Made by a program: the position numbers and the translations under genes
The notes under the pieces: generated by a model
Told to the model about the DNA's origin: nothing
The model's database searches: none
The model's input: the letters and a program-made list of their open reading frames with translations, nothing else
Assembly (NCBI GenBank): GCA_965226645.1
Contig: CBDDDL010000004.1
Coordinates: 496,001 to 560,000 of the forward strand
Length of the DNA stretch: 64,000 nt
Direction of reading: 5' to 3'
From: Poriferisodalis sp965226645
GTDB lineage: Bacteria > Actinomycetota > Acidimicrobiia > Acidimicrobiales > Poriferisodalaceae
Shown here: positions 8,984-17,265 of the stretch, piece after piece
Numbering within the stretch: position 1 is the first letter of the stretch
Layout of the letters: each line of letters opens with the position of its first letter

Positions 8984-9247
8984 GTGGCCAACATCAAGAG
9001 CCAAATCAAGCGCAACCGTCAGAACGAGACGCGACGCGTGCGCAATCGCGGAGTTCGGTCCGAATTGAGGACACGCGAGAAGGCCCTCGTCGCCGCTGCC
9101 GCTGCCGGTGAGCCCACGACAGAGCTGATGCGCTTGGCGCAGAAGCGAATCGACAAGGCCGCAGCGAAGGGTGTCATTCACTCCAACGAGGCCAACCGGC
9201 GCAAGTCTCGCCTGGTTGCCCAAGTCGGACGAATCGCAGCCGACTGA
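8984..9247 (+). CDS. rpsT: 30S ribosomal protein S20
   Basis: 87 residues from the GTG at 8984; a GAAAGGG ribosome site lies 9-15 nt upstream. It starts VANIKSQIKRNRQNE, as S20 proteins do, and is Lys/Arg/Ala-rich throughout, including KAAAKGVIHSNEANRRKSRL. It binds 16S rRNA and helps assemble the small subunit. Its stop codon lies inside the first unit of a 14-bp tandem repeat. Confidence 0.95.
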   Translation: MANIKSQIKRNRQNETRRVRNRGVRSELRTREKALVAAAAAGEPTTELMRLAQKRIDKAAAKGVIHSNEANRRKSRLVAQVGRIAAD

Positions 9248-9297
9248 GCCAAAGCGACTGAGCCAAAGCGACTGGGCCAAAGCGACTGGGCCCAATC
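9242..9297. repeat. Four tandem 14-bp repeats across the rpsT stop codon
   Basis: The unit gactgagccaaagc appears twice exactly (9242-9255, 9256-9269), then as gactgggccaaagc (9270-9283) and a fourth diverged copy (9284-9297). The TGA in the first unit is the rpsT stop; the later units repeat it in other frames. Confidence 0.9.
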
Positions 9298-9364
9298 GAA
9301 GCGCTCCGCCAGGCGGCGACTCGACCCGTGAGTCCTTGGATTCGGACCGTGCCCGCCCGCGGTC

Positions 9365-10336
9365 TCAACGAGCCGTTGCAGCAAGCCGCGCGCAGAGAAT
9401 CTCTGTGACGCACCGGGGCTCAAGCCCCGAGCGCCCTCGAAGATCCACGTCCGCCGCGGCGAGCAAGTCGATGGCACGCGCGATCCCTGCGGTTCCGCGT
9501 CGCCGGCATCCGTCGAGTGCCTTTCGGGCTGGGAATGTCGAGCCGCGGAGACCCAAGATCTCGGCTGCCTCCCGCTCTGTTGCCGCATCAGCACCATCGA
9601 GGCGCGCCATCCGCGAAATGTGAGCGATGAGATTGGCCGTCACCTGCAGCGGGTGACGACCGGCACCCCACATCCGCTGCAGCACTGTGAGCGTGGCCCT
9701 CACATCGCCACGGTCAATCGCGTCGGTGAGGTCCCAGGGCGGTACATCGCCTTCCGCGCCAAGGTACGGAATGACATCGTCCGGTCCCAGACGGGCGCCG
9801 GGTCCGTACACCGCTTCCAGTGTCTCGAGGGTGGCGCCCAATCGCGCAAGCTCATCGCCGAGATGCTCGCTGATGCACTGGCGCGCACGGGCATCGAGGT
9901 GCAGGGATGTATCTGCGAGGCGTTCGTCGAGCCACGTCCGGCGATTGCGCGCTCCGCCCGGGACATCAGCAACAATGCGCTGGCCGCCCCCGGCTTCGAC
10001 AGCCTCGACGAGCTTGCGGGGAGGACGGCCACCGTTCCATTCCACGACCAAAGCGGTCGTCGGGCAGGGATCTGCCAGCCACGCGATCAGAGGCTCGAGT
10101 TGACCTGCGCCGAACCGACCCAGACTGCGCCCGACCACGACCCGGTGCGTCGCCAGCATCGGCGGTGTCGATGCAGACAGCACCAAATCTTCGACCGAGT
10201 ATTCCTCGCCCGAGAACTCATTGAGCACGTCGGATCGGTCCGCACCTCCGATCAGCTCGTCGACGGCAGCCCGGACCGCTTCCGCCACAAGCACGTCATC
10301 AGCACCAGTGATCATCCGCGCCGCGCCAAGAGCCAT
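9365..10336 (-). CDS. holA: DNA polymerase III subunit delta
   Basis: 323 residues from the ATG at 10336; the frame opens with a TTG one codon earlier. The N-terminus AARMITGADDVLVAEAVRAA and the middle ALVVEWNGGRPPRKLVEAVE fit HolA, as does the C-terminal all-alpha collar with LNLIAHISRM-like and EIL-R-type helices. Delta opens the beta clamp in the clamp loader. The conserved comEC-holA-rpsT order supports the call. It faces rpsT tail to tail, with about 120 bp between stops. Confidence 0.87.
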   Translation of the reverse strand: MALGAARMITGADDVLVAEAVRAAVDELIGGADRSDVLNEFSGEEYSVEDLVLSASTPPMLATHRVVVGRSLGRFGAGQLEPLIAWLADPCPTTALVVEWNGGRPPRKLVEAVEAGGGQRIVADVPGGARNRRTWLDERLADTSLHLDARARQCISEHLGDELARLGATLETLEAVYGPGARLGPDDVIPYLGAEGDVPPWDLTDAIDRGDVRATLTVLQRMWGAGRHPLQVTANLIAHISRMARLDGADAATEREAAEILGLRGSTFPARKALDGCRRRGTAGIARAIDLLAAADVDLRGRSGLEPRCVTEILCARLAATAR

Positions 10337-10409
10337 CAAACGGCTCCCATTTCGGCGTTGTAGCGATCTCGCCGGCTCGTCGGATCAGTCGCCATGCTGG
10401 ATCCCGCCA

Positions 10410-10847
10410 TCACGGTGACGCTACTTCGGGGCTGACACTCAGGCGCTCACCGATCGCGTCGACGACGAGGTCGCCCACGGGCGTCGATCCGGTGACGGCG
10501 CTGTAGGGAACGAGCCCTCCCAAAGCTGTCGGTGCGAGGACGCGCGCCACCGAATGCCGCTCGTGCAGCGCCCGCACGGCTTCTCGTCCGGCTCGACTCG
10601 CTGATCGTGCGATGAGGACATCGATGTCGCCGATACCCGCAGTCGCAAGCTGATCGAGAGCTCTCGCGGCATCCGGGCGGTCGATGACGACCACGGTCGG
10701 GTCAATGCTGGGGACGCTGAGGTGCTCGCTCGACGGCAGCGCGGCACGGTGGCCGCCCGCAGTTGCCCAGATCCCGATCGCCGCGGCTACCACCGCAATG
10801 GTGGGTGCTGCGGCGAAACGGCGCCGAGCGACCAGCGCTGTCGCCAT
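10410..10847 (-). pseudogene. C-terminal part of ComEC, separated by an in-frame stop
   Basis: This frame is the direct continuation of comEC: the two ORFs are in the same frame, with one TGA at 10902-10904 and no frame change. Reading from that TGA gives PQIETSEVTTAAVVIAAC, a hydrophobic segment, then this ORF (MATALVARRRFAAAPTIAVV). It continues into a soluble C-terminal domain with VVVIDRPDAARAL-type strands. ComEC proteins normally end in extra membrane helices plus a metallo-beta-lactamase-like or related domain, so this looks like the missing tail. The ATG at 10847 could allow separate translation, but no strong ribosome site is visible. Confidence 0.7.
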
Positions 10848-10901
10848 GCATGCGGCGATGACGACAGCAGCAGTCGTGACTTCCGACGTTTCGATCTGCG
10901 G

Positions 10902-12326
10902 TCAATCCGCCGCCGCTCCCCATCGGGCCACCGCCGCGACCCAGCCCAGCATCACCCGCGTCGGCAGGTGCAGGAGCGCTGCGACGGCATCACCCGCCAA
11001 TCCTCCTGCGAGCCCGGCAACAAGTCCCCAGACCATTGCGGGCCCGGCGAGCGGGCCAGCGAGAACGTTGGCAGGGATGCTCACCAGCGGTAACGAGCCG
11101 AACACCGCCAACTGGACCGGCAGGACGCCGATCTGGGCTGCGAGAGTGGCCGCCAGGGGCAAACGGATCCACTGCGGCCCCCACAGCAGCGCAGCAATGC
11201 GCCGGGTGCCCGCCACGATCGCCGCCGTGGCAGCCACCGACAACTGGAAACCGACCGACCGCACGAGGAGCGGGTCGATGAGCAACAAAACGATGATCGC
11301 AAGCGCGAGGAGACGCACCGCAGAGGCGCGCCGGCCCAATGACTGGGCTCCGACTGCGAGAGTCGCCAGCACGCACGCTCGCAGAACTGACGGCTCGCCA
11401 CGCGTCAGCACGGCGAATTGTCCGAGCAATGCTGCGACTGCACAAAGTCGCATGGCAGGTCGAAGCCGGAGGAGGAGCGGAGCCGCCAACAAAAGCACCA
11501 ACGCAACATTCGAACCGGAGACGGCGAGAAGATGCGTCAACGATGTGGCTCGAAAGTCGTGCACCACCTCGGGCAGCTGTCCACGGTCATCGCCGTAGAC
11601 GAATCCGGCCAGGAGTGCGGCATCTCGTGGTGATAGAGACGCACCTGAACGCTCGATCAGGTCCCTCACCGCATTCGCCAGCCGAAATGGGGCATTGCCG
11701 CCGTCAAGGCGCCTCGCTGAGTGGATCTGCGCCTGCCCTGCGAGGTGACGAGGCCACAAGAAGGGGCGGCCGCGCAATTCGGCCACTTCCGCAACACCCG
11801 AGATCCGCCAGCGCTCCCCTACTGCGGCATCAGAAAGTGTGTACGCGGCCGCACCGGGCGACCAACCTTCCCAACGGTGCTCGCGACCCTCGACCTCGAC
11901 AGAAAAGGGCACAGCCAGCGCACCGTGACGCCACTTCGGATCCGCAACGATGACGGCCTCGCCGTCGAATGATCCTCCGACCGCTTCGCTGAGATTTCGT
12001 GCTTGTTGACCCATGGCTGCAGCCGCGAGCAACAACAGGCCGATCGGCAGCAGCACGCGAGTGCGCCTCGCCGCGCCTGCAACGAGTACAGCGGTGCCGT
12101 ACCACCACGACACCTCGGGCGCCCACAGGGCGCCAATGGCTGTGGCAACTGATCCTGCGACGATCCAGCGGTCACTGATCGCACCGAGCAGCCGGAAGCG
12201 TCGCGCCGGAGCCATTGGGACGTCACGCTCTGGTGCGCTCAGCGACCCGCCACCGCGGCTCAGTGCGGAGGTATTCGACGGACCTCCACGGAAAGTGTGG
12301 GCAAGCTGGGGGTCACGTCCGCGCAT
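10902..12326 (-). CDS. comEC: Competence protein ComEC/Rec2, DNA-uptake channel (truncated by an in-frame TGA)
   Basis: About 474 residues from the ATG at 12326; the frame is open to 12371, and another ATG is at 12215. It has many membrane helices and the ComEC competence-domain signature HLLAVSGSNVALVLLL, followed by TRGEPSVLRACVLA and VGFQLSVAATAAIV. ComEC forms the inner channel through which single-stranded DNA enters during transformation. The ORF ends at WGAAAD-TGA inside what should be a continuous membrane protein. The same frame resumes and carries the expected C-terminus, so a TGG (Trp) to TGA change is likely. comEA lies immediately upstream with a 14-bp overlap. Confidence 0.9.
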   Translation of the reverse strand: MRGRDPQLAHTFRGGPSNTSALSRGGGSLSAPERDVPMAPARRFRLLGAISDRWIVAGSVATAIGALWAPEVSWWYGTAVLVAGAARRTRVLLPIGLLLLAAAAMGQQARNLSEAVGGSFDGEAVIVADPKWRHGALAVPFSVEVEGREHRWEGWSPGAAAYTLSDAAVGERWRISGVAEVAELRGRPFLWPRHLAGQAQIHSARRLDGGNAPFRLANAVRDLIERSGASLSPRDAALLAGFVYGDDRGQLPEVVHDFRATSLTHLLAVSGSNVALVLLLAAPLLLRLRPAMRLCAVAALLGQFAVLTRGEPSVLRACVLATLAVGAQSLGRRASAVRLLALAIIVLLLIDPLLVRSVGFQLSVAATAAIVAGTRRIAALLWGPQWIRLPLAATLAAQIGVLPVQLAVFGSLPLVSIPANVLAGPLAGPAMVWGLVAGLAGGLAGDAVAALLHLPTRVMLGWVAAVARWGAAAD

Positions 12327-12930
12327 GCGGCCGTAACTGCTCGAACTTGCTCGAGCCGATCCCCGGGACATCTGTCAGCGCGTCGAGCGAGCCGAATGGC
12401 CCATGCTCACTGCGGAAAGCAAAGATCGCCGCCGCCAAAGAGGGCCCGATGCCTGGCAGCTGCTCGAGTTGTGCCGACGTTGCGGTGTTGACGTCGAGCG
12501 GTCCCGTGACGTCAGTGAGCCCTTGCGCTGCCGGCAAGGCCTCGCCCCGAGTCGGAACGTAGACCTGCTGCCCGTCCCGCAATGGCTCCGCCAGGTTGAC
12601 GGCCGCTGTGTCTGCTTGGGGTCTCGGGCCTCCCGCGAAATCGAGCAAGTCGCCGATCCGGTAGCCACTCGGCACCTCGTACAGACCTGGCTGATCCACG
12701 GCACCCGCGAGGTGCACGCGCACCGATGTCGGCTGCGTCGTTGCGACTGGCGGGGGCGACCCGCTGGCGGCGAGGGGAAGTTCAATCGGCTCGGGAGCGC
12801 CCTGACGCACCCCGGCCAAGAATGCCACCGCGACGACGGCAGCGAACGCTGCCACCAACACCGCAGCAGGGGCCACGCCAATGCGCCGCACAAAGCTCGC
12901 AACCTCGGCTGCGATGGACCGCCAATCCAC
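12313..12930 (-). CDS. comEA: Competence protein ComEA, DNA receptor
   Basis: 205 residues. One N-terminal membrane helix (about 20-42) is followed by a SLBB-type beta domain (VHLAGAVDQPGLYEVPSGYR). The C-terminal helix-hairpin-helix repeat region reads LDVNTATSAQLEQLPGIGPS and DVPGIGSSKFEQL. ComEA binds double-stranded DNA outside the membrane and hands it to ComEC. It is the first gene of the comEA-comEC pair on this strand. Confidence 0.93.
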   Translation of the reverse strand: MDWRSIAAEVASFVRRIGVAPAAVLVAAFAAVVAVAFLAGVRQGAPEPIELPLAASGSPPPVATTQPTSVRVHLAGAVDQPGLYEVPSGYRIGDLLDFAGGPRPQADTAAVNLAEPLRDGQQVYVPTRGEALPAAQGLTDVTGPLDVNTATSAQLEQLPGIGPSLAAAIFAFRSEHGPFGSLDALTDVPGIGSSKFEQLRPHART

Positions 12931-12939
12931 ATGGCGACA

Positions 12940-14166
12940 CTAGTGAGACTGTCTTAGGCCCTTTGATGGAGTTTTCACTGCTTTCAATCTCAGCATCACG
13001 ATGCCCGAGAGCACCAGGCAGACGACGCCCCAGACTCCGAAGAGCCAGCGTGAGCCGAACTGGCCGTACAACGGCGGGCCTAAGAGCGCAGCGATGGCAG
13101 CCATCATGAGACCGATTGCCTCGAGCACTCCGGTGCCCATCGCCGCCTGTTCGACGCCAGTTGCCTCCAGTATCAGGACCTGTGCACCCATCTCGCTGTA
13201 GGACTCCGTGATCGCCTCGGCCAATCCGATAGCGATGAAGGTCCACAGACCCCCGACCCAGCCGTACAGCACCACCGCGGGCGCGAACAGCACGAGGGCG
13301 GGCAAGGCGACCCGACCCCCACCAAGGCGTTCGGCCAGGGCGCCGGCGTGCGGAGGCAGCACCATGAGCGGGATGCCGAGAACGAGGAGCCCGATGGCGA
13401 ACTCAGTTGAGGAAAGCCCGACATCGGTCAGGTACCGATCGACCGTCGCGTCAAACATTCCCACCAGACCCCAAATCCCGACGTGCACCAAGATTGCGGC
13501 CTGCACACGGGGCCGCCGCAGCAGGCTGAGCAAGTCCGAATAGTCCACGGCAGTTGCTGCGATCGGCGACTTCGAGATCAATGTCGCGGCGAACGGTCCG
13601 AGCAGTGCCATCACGGTGCCGGTAAGAAGAAACGGCGCCTCGAAGGAGATGCCGCTGAGCGCCGCTCCGATGAACGGACCGCTGATGAATCCGGCGACGC
13701 CGAATGACAGCAAGCCGCCCACCTTGGAGCCGCTGCCGCTGATGTCGAGCCCGATGAGCGCCTTGCGTGCCACCAGACCGAAGAGGCCGAAGCTGACGCC
13801 CGCCAAGGCTCGACTGGTCACCAGGGACCACATCGAATCTGCGAAGACGAATCCAAATGCGCCCGCGACCGCCGTTATCACCGAGACCCACACCACCAGG
13901 CGGTGATGACCTCGGTCCACCAGCGGAGACAGCAGCAGCTGAGACGCCAACCCTGCGATGAAACCGACCGACGCGATCATGCCCAGCTCGAGGTTGGTGA
14001 GGTCGTAGCGGTCCTGAAGGTCCGCCAGATAGGCGAACACGACACCCAGGGAGGCCGTGACGAAAAACTGTGTCGTATAGACCGTCACGAACAGCACCGG
14101 CGAAGCGTATTGGTGCTGGCCTGTGGCCGAGCCGTTCCGCCGAGAGGTGAACACGACAGGTCCCAT
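12940..14166 (-). CDS. MFS-type transporter
   Basis: 408 residues with about 12 predicted hydrophobic helices, starting at the ATG at 14166. Motif-like segments include LADLQDRYDLTNLELGMIAS in the first periplasmic loop/helix 2 region and the conserved DRG-H between helices 2 and 3. The fold is that of the major facilitator superfamily; the substrate cannot be read from the sequence. It sits 9 bp from the comEA start and reads on the same strand toward it, but nothing links the functions. The 148 bp to the divergent phosphotransferase gene should hold both promoters. Confidence 0.8.
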   Translation of the reverse strand: MGPVVFTSRRNGSATGQHQYASPVLFVTVYTTQFFVTASLGVVFAYLADLQDRYDLTNLELGMIASVGFIAGLASQLLLSPLVDRGHHRLVVWVSVITAVAGAFGFVFADSMWSLVTSRALAGVSFGLFGLVARKALIGLDISGSGSKVGGLLSFGVAGFISGPFIGAALSGISFEAPFLLTGTVMALLGPFAATLISKSPIAATAVDYSDLLSLLRRPRVQAAILVHVGIWGLVGMFDATVDRYLTDVGLSSTEFAIGLLVLGIPLMVLPPHAGALAERLGGGRVALPALVLFAPAVVLYGWVGGLWTFIAIGLAEAITESYSEMGAQVLILEATGVEQAAMGTGVLEAIGLMMAAIAALLGPPLYGQFGSRWLFGVWGVVCLVLSGIVMLRLKAVKTPSKGLRQSH

Positions 14167-14314
14167 CTCGGAGAATTGCTGTCATGACTTCTGTGTGCAA
14201 CTTTGCCGTCTGTGGCAGCATTTCCGCACCGCGTCGAGGCAGGCGTGGCTGCCAGGCACCGCAGCATCGCTGCGGCCATGATGGGGCGAGACGGGCGACG
14301 GCCGTGGGAGGGGA

Positions 14315-15385
14315 ATGACGGTGTCAACTGCAGTCTCCGATGCCGGCGATCCGGTTGCGGGAATCGATCCCGGCCCGGTCACCGACTGGCTGGCCGAACG
14401 AGCGACGGTCGCGCCCCCGTTGCAGTTCGAGCTCATCACCGGTGGACATTCGAACCTGACCTACCGCGTCACCGACGCGCAGGGTCGGCGTTGGGTGCTC
14501 CGACGGCCGCCGCTGGCTCATTTGCTGGCCGGCGCGCACGACATGGTGCGAGAGCACCGACTGCTTTGTGGCCTGGCAGATACCGACGTGCCCACCCCAC
14601 CCGTCGTCGGGTTGTGCACCGATGCCGCTGTGAACGGCGCCGACTTTTACGTGACCGATTTCGTCGAGGGCAGCGTGCTGCGTTCCCTCACAGAAGCAAA
14701 TGGACTCAGCCCCGAGGCGCGCAGTGCGCTCTGCGCCCGGCTGGTCGAATGTCTCGCCGCCATCCACGCCACGGATCTCGACACCACCGGGCTCGCCGAC
14801 CTTGGCCGCTCAGCGGACTACGTCGCCCGGCAGCTGCACGTTTGGCAGCGTCAGTTCAACGCCATGACCTCACGTGACCTGCCGATCATCGAGCGTGTCC
14901 ACGACAGATTGGTGGCGTCGATACCGCCCCAGACCGACGCCACGCTGGTCCACGGCGACTATCGCCTCGACAACTGCCTGGTGACCGCGGATGGCGATGT
15001 TGCGGCGGTACTGGATTGGGAGATCGCCACGCTGGGAGACCCGGCAGCCGATCTGGGATTCCTGCTGGGCTACTGGGTAGAGGCAAGTGACGGCTTCAGC
15101 CCGCTGGGCCACGACGCCACCACCGCGGAGGGATTCTGGACCCGCCACCAGCTCGCGAATGCGTACGCAGAGGCAACCGGCCGAGACATTGGAGCAATCG
15201 ACTGGCACTTCGCCTTCGCCAGCTGGCGTCTCGCTTGCATCCTCGAAGGCGTCCACGCCCGATACGTGGGCGGTGCCATCCCAGAGATTCCTGCCGAGGT
15301 CCACCAGTTCCCGCAGAGCATTGTCGCGCTGGCCGAGCGCGCCGAAGCCGTGCTCGCCGACTCCTTGAGCCAACTCGAAGCCTGA
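14315..15385 (+). CDS. APH-family phosphotransferase (ACAD10/11-like)
   Basis: 356 residues. The ATG at 14315 has a strong ribosome site (GGGAGGGGA) just upstream. Kinase-like motifs are GGHSNLTYRV (glycine loop), WVLRRPP (Lys region), HGDYRLDNCLV (catalytic loop) and VLDWEIATLGDPAADL (metal-binding DxE/DWE). That spelling is typical of the acyl-CoA-dehydrogenase-10/11-associated phosphotransferases common in Actinobacteria, not of aminoglycoside-resistance enzymes. The substrate is unknown, possibly hydroxyacyl-CoA as in ACAD10/11. The gene ends in a 17-bp tandem duplication over its stop codon. Confidence 0.85.
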   Translation: MTVSTAVSDAGDPVAGIDPGPVTDWLAERATVAPPLQFELITGGHSNLTYRVTDAQGRRWVLRRPPLAHLLAGAHDMVREHRLLCGLADTDVPTPPVVGLCTDAAVNGADFYVTDFVEGSVLRSLTEANGLSPEARSALCARLVECLAAIHATDLDTTGLADLGRSADYVARQLHVWQRQFNAMTSRDLPIIERVHDRLVASIPPQTDATLVHGDYRLDNCLVTADGDVAAVLDWEIATLGDPAADLGFLLGYWVEASDGFSPLGHDATTAEGFWTRHQLANAYAEATGRDIGAIDWHFAFASWRLACILEGVHARYVGGAIPEIPAEVHQFPQSIVALAERAEAVLADSLSQLEA

Positions 15386-15415
15386 GCGAACTCGAAGCCT
15401 GAGCCAATTCCAACG
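15367..15415. repeat. 17-bp tandem repeat across a stop codon
   Basis: gagccaactcgaagcct (15367-15383) is repeated as gagcgaactcgaagcct (15384-15400), and a decayed third copy begins at 15401. The phosphotransferase stop TGA (15383-15385) spans the junction of the first two units. Confidence 0.85.
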
Positions 15416-15436
15416 CGGGCCACTAATGTCCCCGAC

Positions 15437-16450
15437 ATGAAGGTAGACGGCGGCCTCGGAGTCAGCAGCGGATTCGACGACATCATGGAGTCGAGCCGGG
15501 AACAAGAAGCGTTGGGTTACGACGGTCTGTGGGTGCCAGAGACCAGCCACGACCCGTTCACCATGCTCCCCCTCATGGCGCATGCCACCTCGACGGTCGA
15601 GCTGGGCACCAGCATCGTGGTGGGATTCGCCCGGAACCCGATGTCGCTGGCCTACAGCGCCAACGACATTCAGATGCTGTCGCAGGGCAGGTTCATCCTG
15701 GGCCTCGGCAGCCAGATCCGGCCCCACATCACGCGTCGATTCTCGATGGAGTGGTCCAAGCCGGCTGCACGCATGCGAGAGATGATCCTTGCGATCAAGG
15801 CGATCTGGAACTGCTGGAACAACGGCGAGAAGCTGAACTTCCGCGGTGACTTCTACGAGCACACGCTGATGACGCCGTTCTTCGACCCCGGCGAGAACCC
15901 CTACGGCCCGCCACGCCTGGCGCTGGCCGGCGTCGGCCCGCTCATGACCGAGGTGGCCGGCGAGACCTGCGACATGTTCCTCTGCCACGGCTTCACCACC
16001 GAGAAGTATCTGCGTGAGGAAACCATCCCGGCACTCGAACGAGGCGCCGCGCGGGCTGGCCGCGACCCCAGCGAGATCACGATCTCCGGGCCATCGTTCA
16101 TTGTCACTGGCAGCACCGAAGAGGACATGACCAAGGCCAAAGAGGCCACCAAGCAGCAGGTGGCGTTCTACGGATCCACGCCGGCGTACCGACCGGTGCT
16201 GGACTGCCACGGCTGGGGCGACATGCAAACCGAGCTCAACGCGATGTCGAAGGAAGGCCTTTGGGTCGAGATGGCCAATCTTGTCGATGACGAGGTCCTC
16301 GACGCCTTCGCCGTGGTTGCCGAGCCAGAGCGCGTGGCTGCTGAACTGAAGCGCCGCTTCGACGACGTGGTGGACCGCGTGAGCTTCTACGCCCCCTACA
16401 AGGGCGACCGCTCCCGCTGGGAGACGATCTTCAACGACCTGAAGAGCTAG
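15437..16450 (+). CDS. LLM-class, probably F420-dependent, oxidoreductase
   Basis: 337 residues. Luciferase-like (beta/alpha)8 features are MKVDGGLGVSSGFDDIM at the start, ELGTSIVVGFARNPMSLAYS, and SQGRFILGLGSQIRPHITRR in the middle. This spelling matches the TIGR03617-type F420-dependent subfamily of Actinobacteria. Members use reduced F420 or FMN on unknown small molecules. It lies 51 bp after the phosphotransferase on the same strand and may be co-transcribed. Cofactor choice is inferred from the subfamily, not seen. Confidence 0.85.
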   Translation: MKVDGGLGVSSGFDDIMESSREQEALGYDGLWVPETSHDPFTMLPLMAHATSTVELGTSIVVGFARNPMSLAYSANDIQMLSQGRFILGLGSQIRPHITRRFSMEWSKPAARMREMILAIKAIWNCWNNGEKLNFRGDFYEHTLMTPFFDPGENPYGPPRLALAGVGPLMTEVAGETCDMFLCHGFTTEKYLREETIPALERGAARAGRDPSEITISGPSFIVTGSTEEDMTKAKEATKQQVAFYGSTPAYRPVLDCHGWGDMQTELNAMSKEGLWVEMANLVDDEVLDAFAVVAEPERVAAELKRRFDDVVDRVSFYAPYKGDRSRWETIFNDLKS

Positions 16451-16469
16451 CGCCAGCTCGCTCGAAGTG

Positions 16470-16910
16470 TCACCTGGCGACGAGTGGGTTCCTCGTCACG
16501 AGCTCGGGGAACCTTGAGAAGTCTCGATCACAGGTCAGCAACGCCTCGACCCCATGCGCCACACAGATCGCCGCAATCTGGGCATCGTGCATCATGGGGC
16601 CGCGGACGTTCGGGCGGTTCACGATCTCCGACAACGTGTCCATGAAGCCGGCGGTTTCGCCGATCTGCCGGCATGACGGCGATGCAGTCCACGCCTCGAG
16701 CTGTCGCCATGCCTGCTCAGTCGTGCTCACGGTGTCGCCCCAGATGCGCCGGTTCGTCGTCACGCCCAAGAACTCATAGCAGCAGGGCCATGGGATGGCC
16801 CAGAACTCCGAACCATGGGCGAACTCTTGTAGGAGGCCGAACACGTGGTGCCAGTGCGGTGAGCTACGGCGGTGGGCGTGCACGAGGATGTTCGTGTCGA
16901 CAGCAATCAT
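16470..16910 (-). CDS. vapC: PIN-domain ribonuclease toxin, VapC family
   Basis: About 146 residues from the ATG at 16910, which overlaps the antitoxin stop by 4 bp (ATGA) and is preferred to the start 15 nt upstream. PIN-domain acidic residues are visible: MIAVDTNILVHAHR (first Asp), CYEFLGV (Glu), MMHDAQIAAICVAHG (Asp), and LLTCDRDFSRFP (final Asp pair). VapC toxins cleave specific RNAs, often tRNA or rRNA. It is paired with the upstream ribbon-helix-helix-like gene. Confidence 0.88.
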   Translation of the reverse strand: MIAVDTNILVHAHRRSSPHWHHVFGLLQEFAHGSEFWAIPWPCCYEFLGVTTNRRIWGDTVSTTEQAWRQLEAWTASPSCRQIGETAGFMDTLSEIVNRPNVRGPMMHDAQIAAICVAHGVEALLTCDRDFSRFPELVTRNPLVAR

Positions 16911-17164
16911 TCCGCGCCCGGCCATTCACGGTCGCTGAGTTCGAGCATCTCGGGCCATGTGAACTTCTCAAACGGGTTCGGCCCGTTCGGGTCCCCAATG
17001 CTCAAGTCCGGCAACTTGTAGCCGCTCACCTGGGGTTTCTCCAGCACCAGGCGCAGGCCTTCTTCGATGACGGCTCGCAATGTCTGACCGGTTTCGGTGG
17101 CGTGCCGCTTGGCCCGCTTGAGCAACTCGTCGTGCACATCGACCGTGGTCTTCACTTCACCCAT
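16907..17164 (-). CDS. vapB: VapB-like antitoxin
   Basis: 85 residues from the ATG at 17164; an in-frame ATG at 17173 adds three residues. The N-terminus EVKTTVDVHDELLKRAKRHA, then GQTLRAVIEEGLRLVL, has the beta-helix-helix pattern of ribbon-helix-helix antitoxins. The C-terminus is the acidic/Pro-rich toxin-binding tail (FTWPEMLELSDREWPG). It is coupled to vapC by ATGA. Both possible starts lie inside the palindromic repeat at 17159-17198, which fits autoregulation. Confidence 0.85.
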   Translation of the reverse strand: MGEVKTTVDVHDELLKRAKRHATETGQTLRAVIEEGLRLVLEKPQVSGYKLPDLSIGDPNGPNPFEKFTWPEMLELSDREWPGAE

Positions 17165-17198
17165 ACTACCCATACTGAGGAATATGGGTGATATGGGT
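17159..17198. promoter_or_regulatory. Two-part palindromic operator of the vapBC operon
   Basis: Two ACCCATA-type half sites (17159-17175) face two TATGGGT-type half sites (17182-17198) around a 6-bp centre. Each arm itself contains a direct repeat of its half site. The palindrome covers the vapB start. VapBC complexes commonly bind such repeats to repress themselves. Confidence 0.7.
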
Positions 17199-17265
17199 CG
17201 ACGATTTCAAGTGGTTTACGGAGTGAGCGAGAATCGACTCGAAACGCAGCGCCGCAGCGTGCCGA

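Noticed and set aside
9298..9364. Rho-independent terminator between rpsT and holA
   Set aside because: Only a very short CCGCC/GGCGG pairing with a one-base loop and no T-run.
10902..10904. TGA recoded as an amino acid (Trp or selenocysteine) in comEC
   Set aside because: Other genes in the window end in TGA, and no selenocysteine insertion hairpin is visible after this codon.
14870..16228. Minus-strand ORF of 452 residues
   Set aside because: Overlaps the phosphotransferase and luciferase-like genes, both with clear motifs; shadow.
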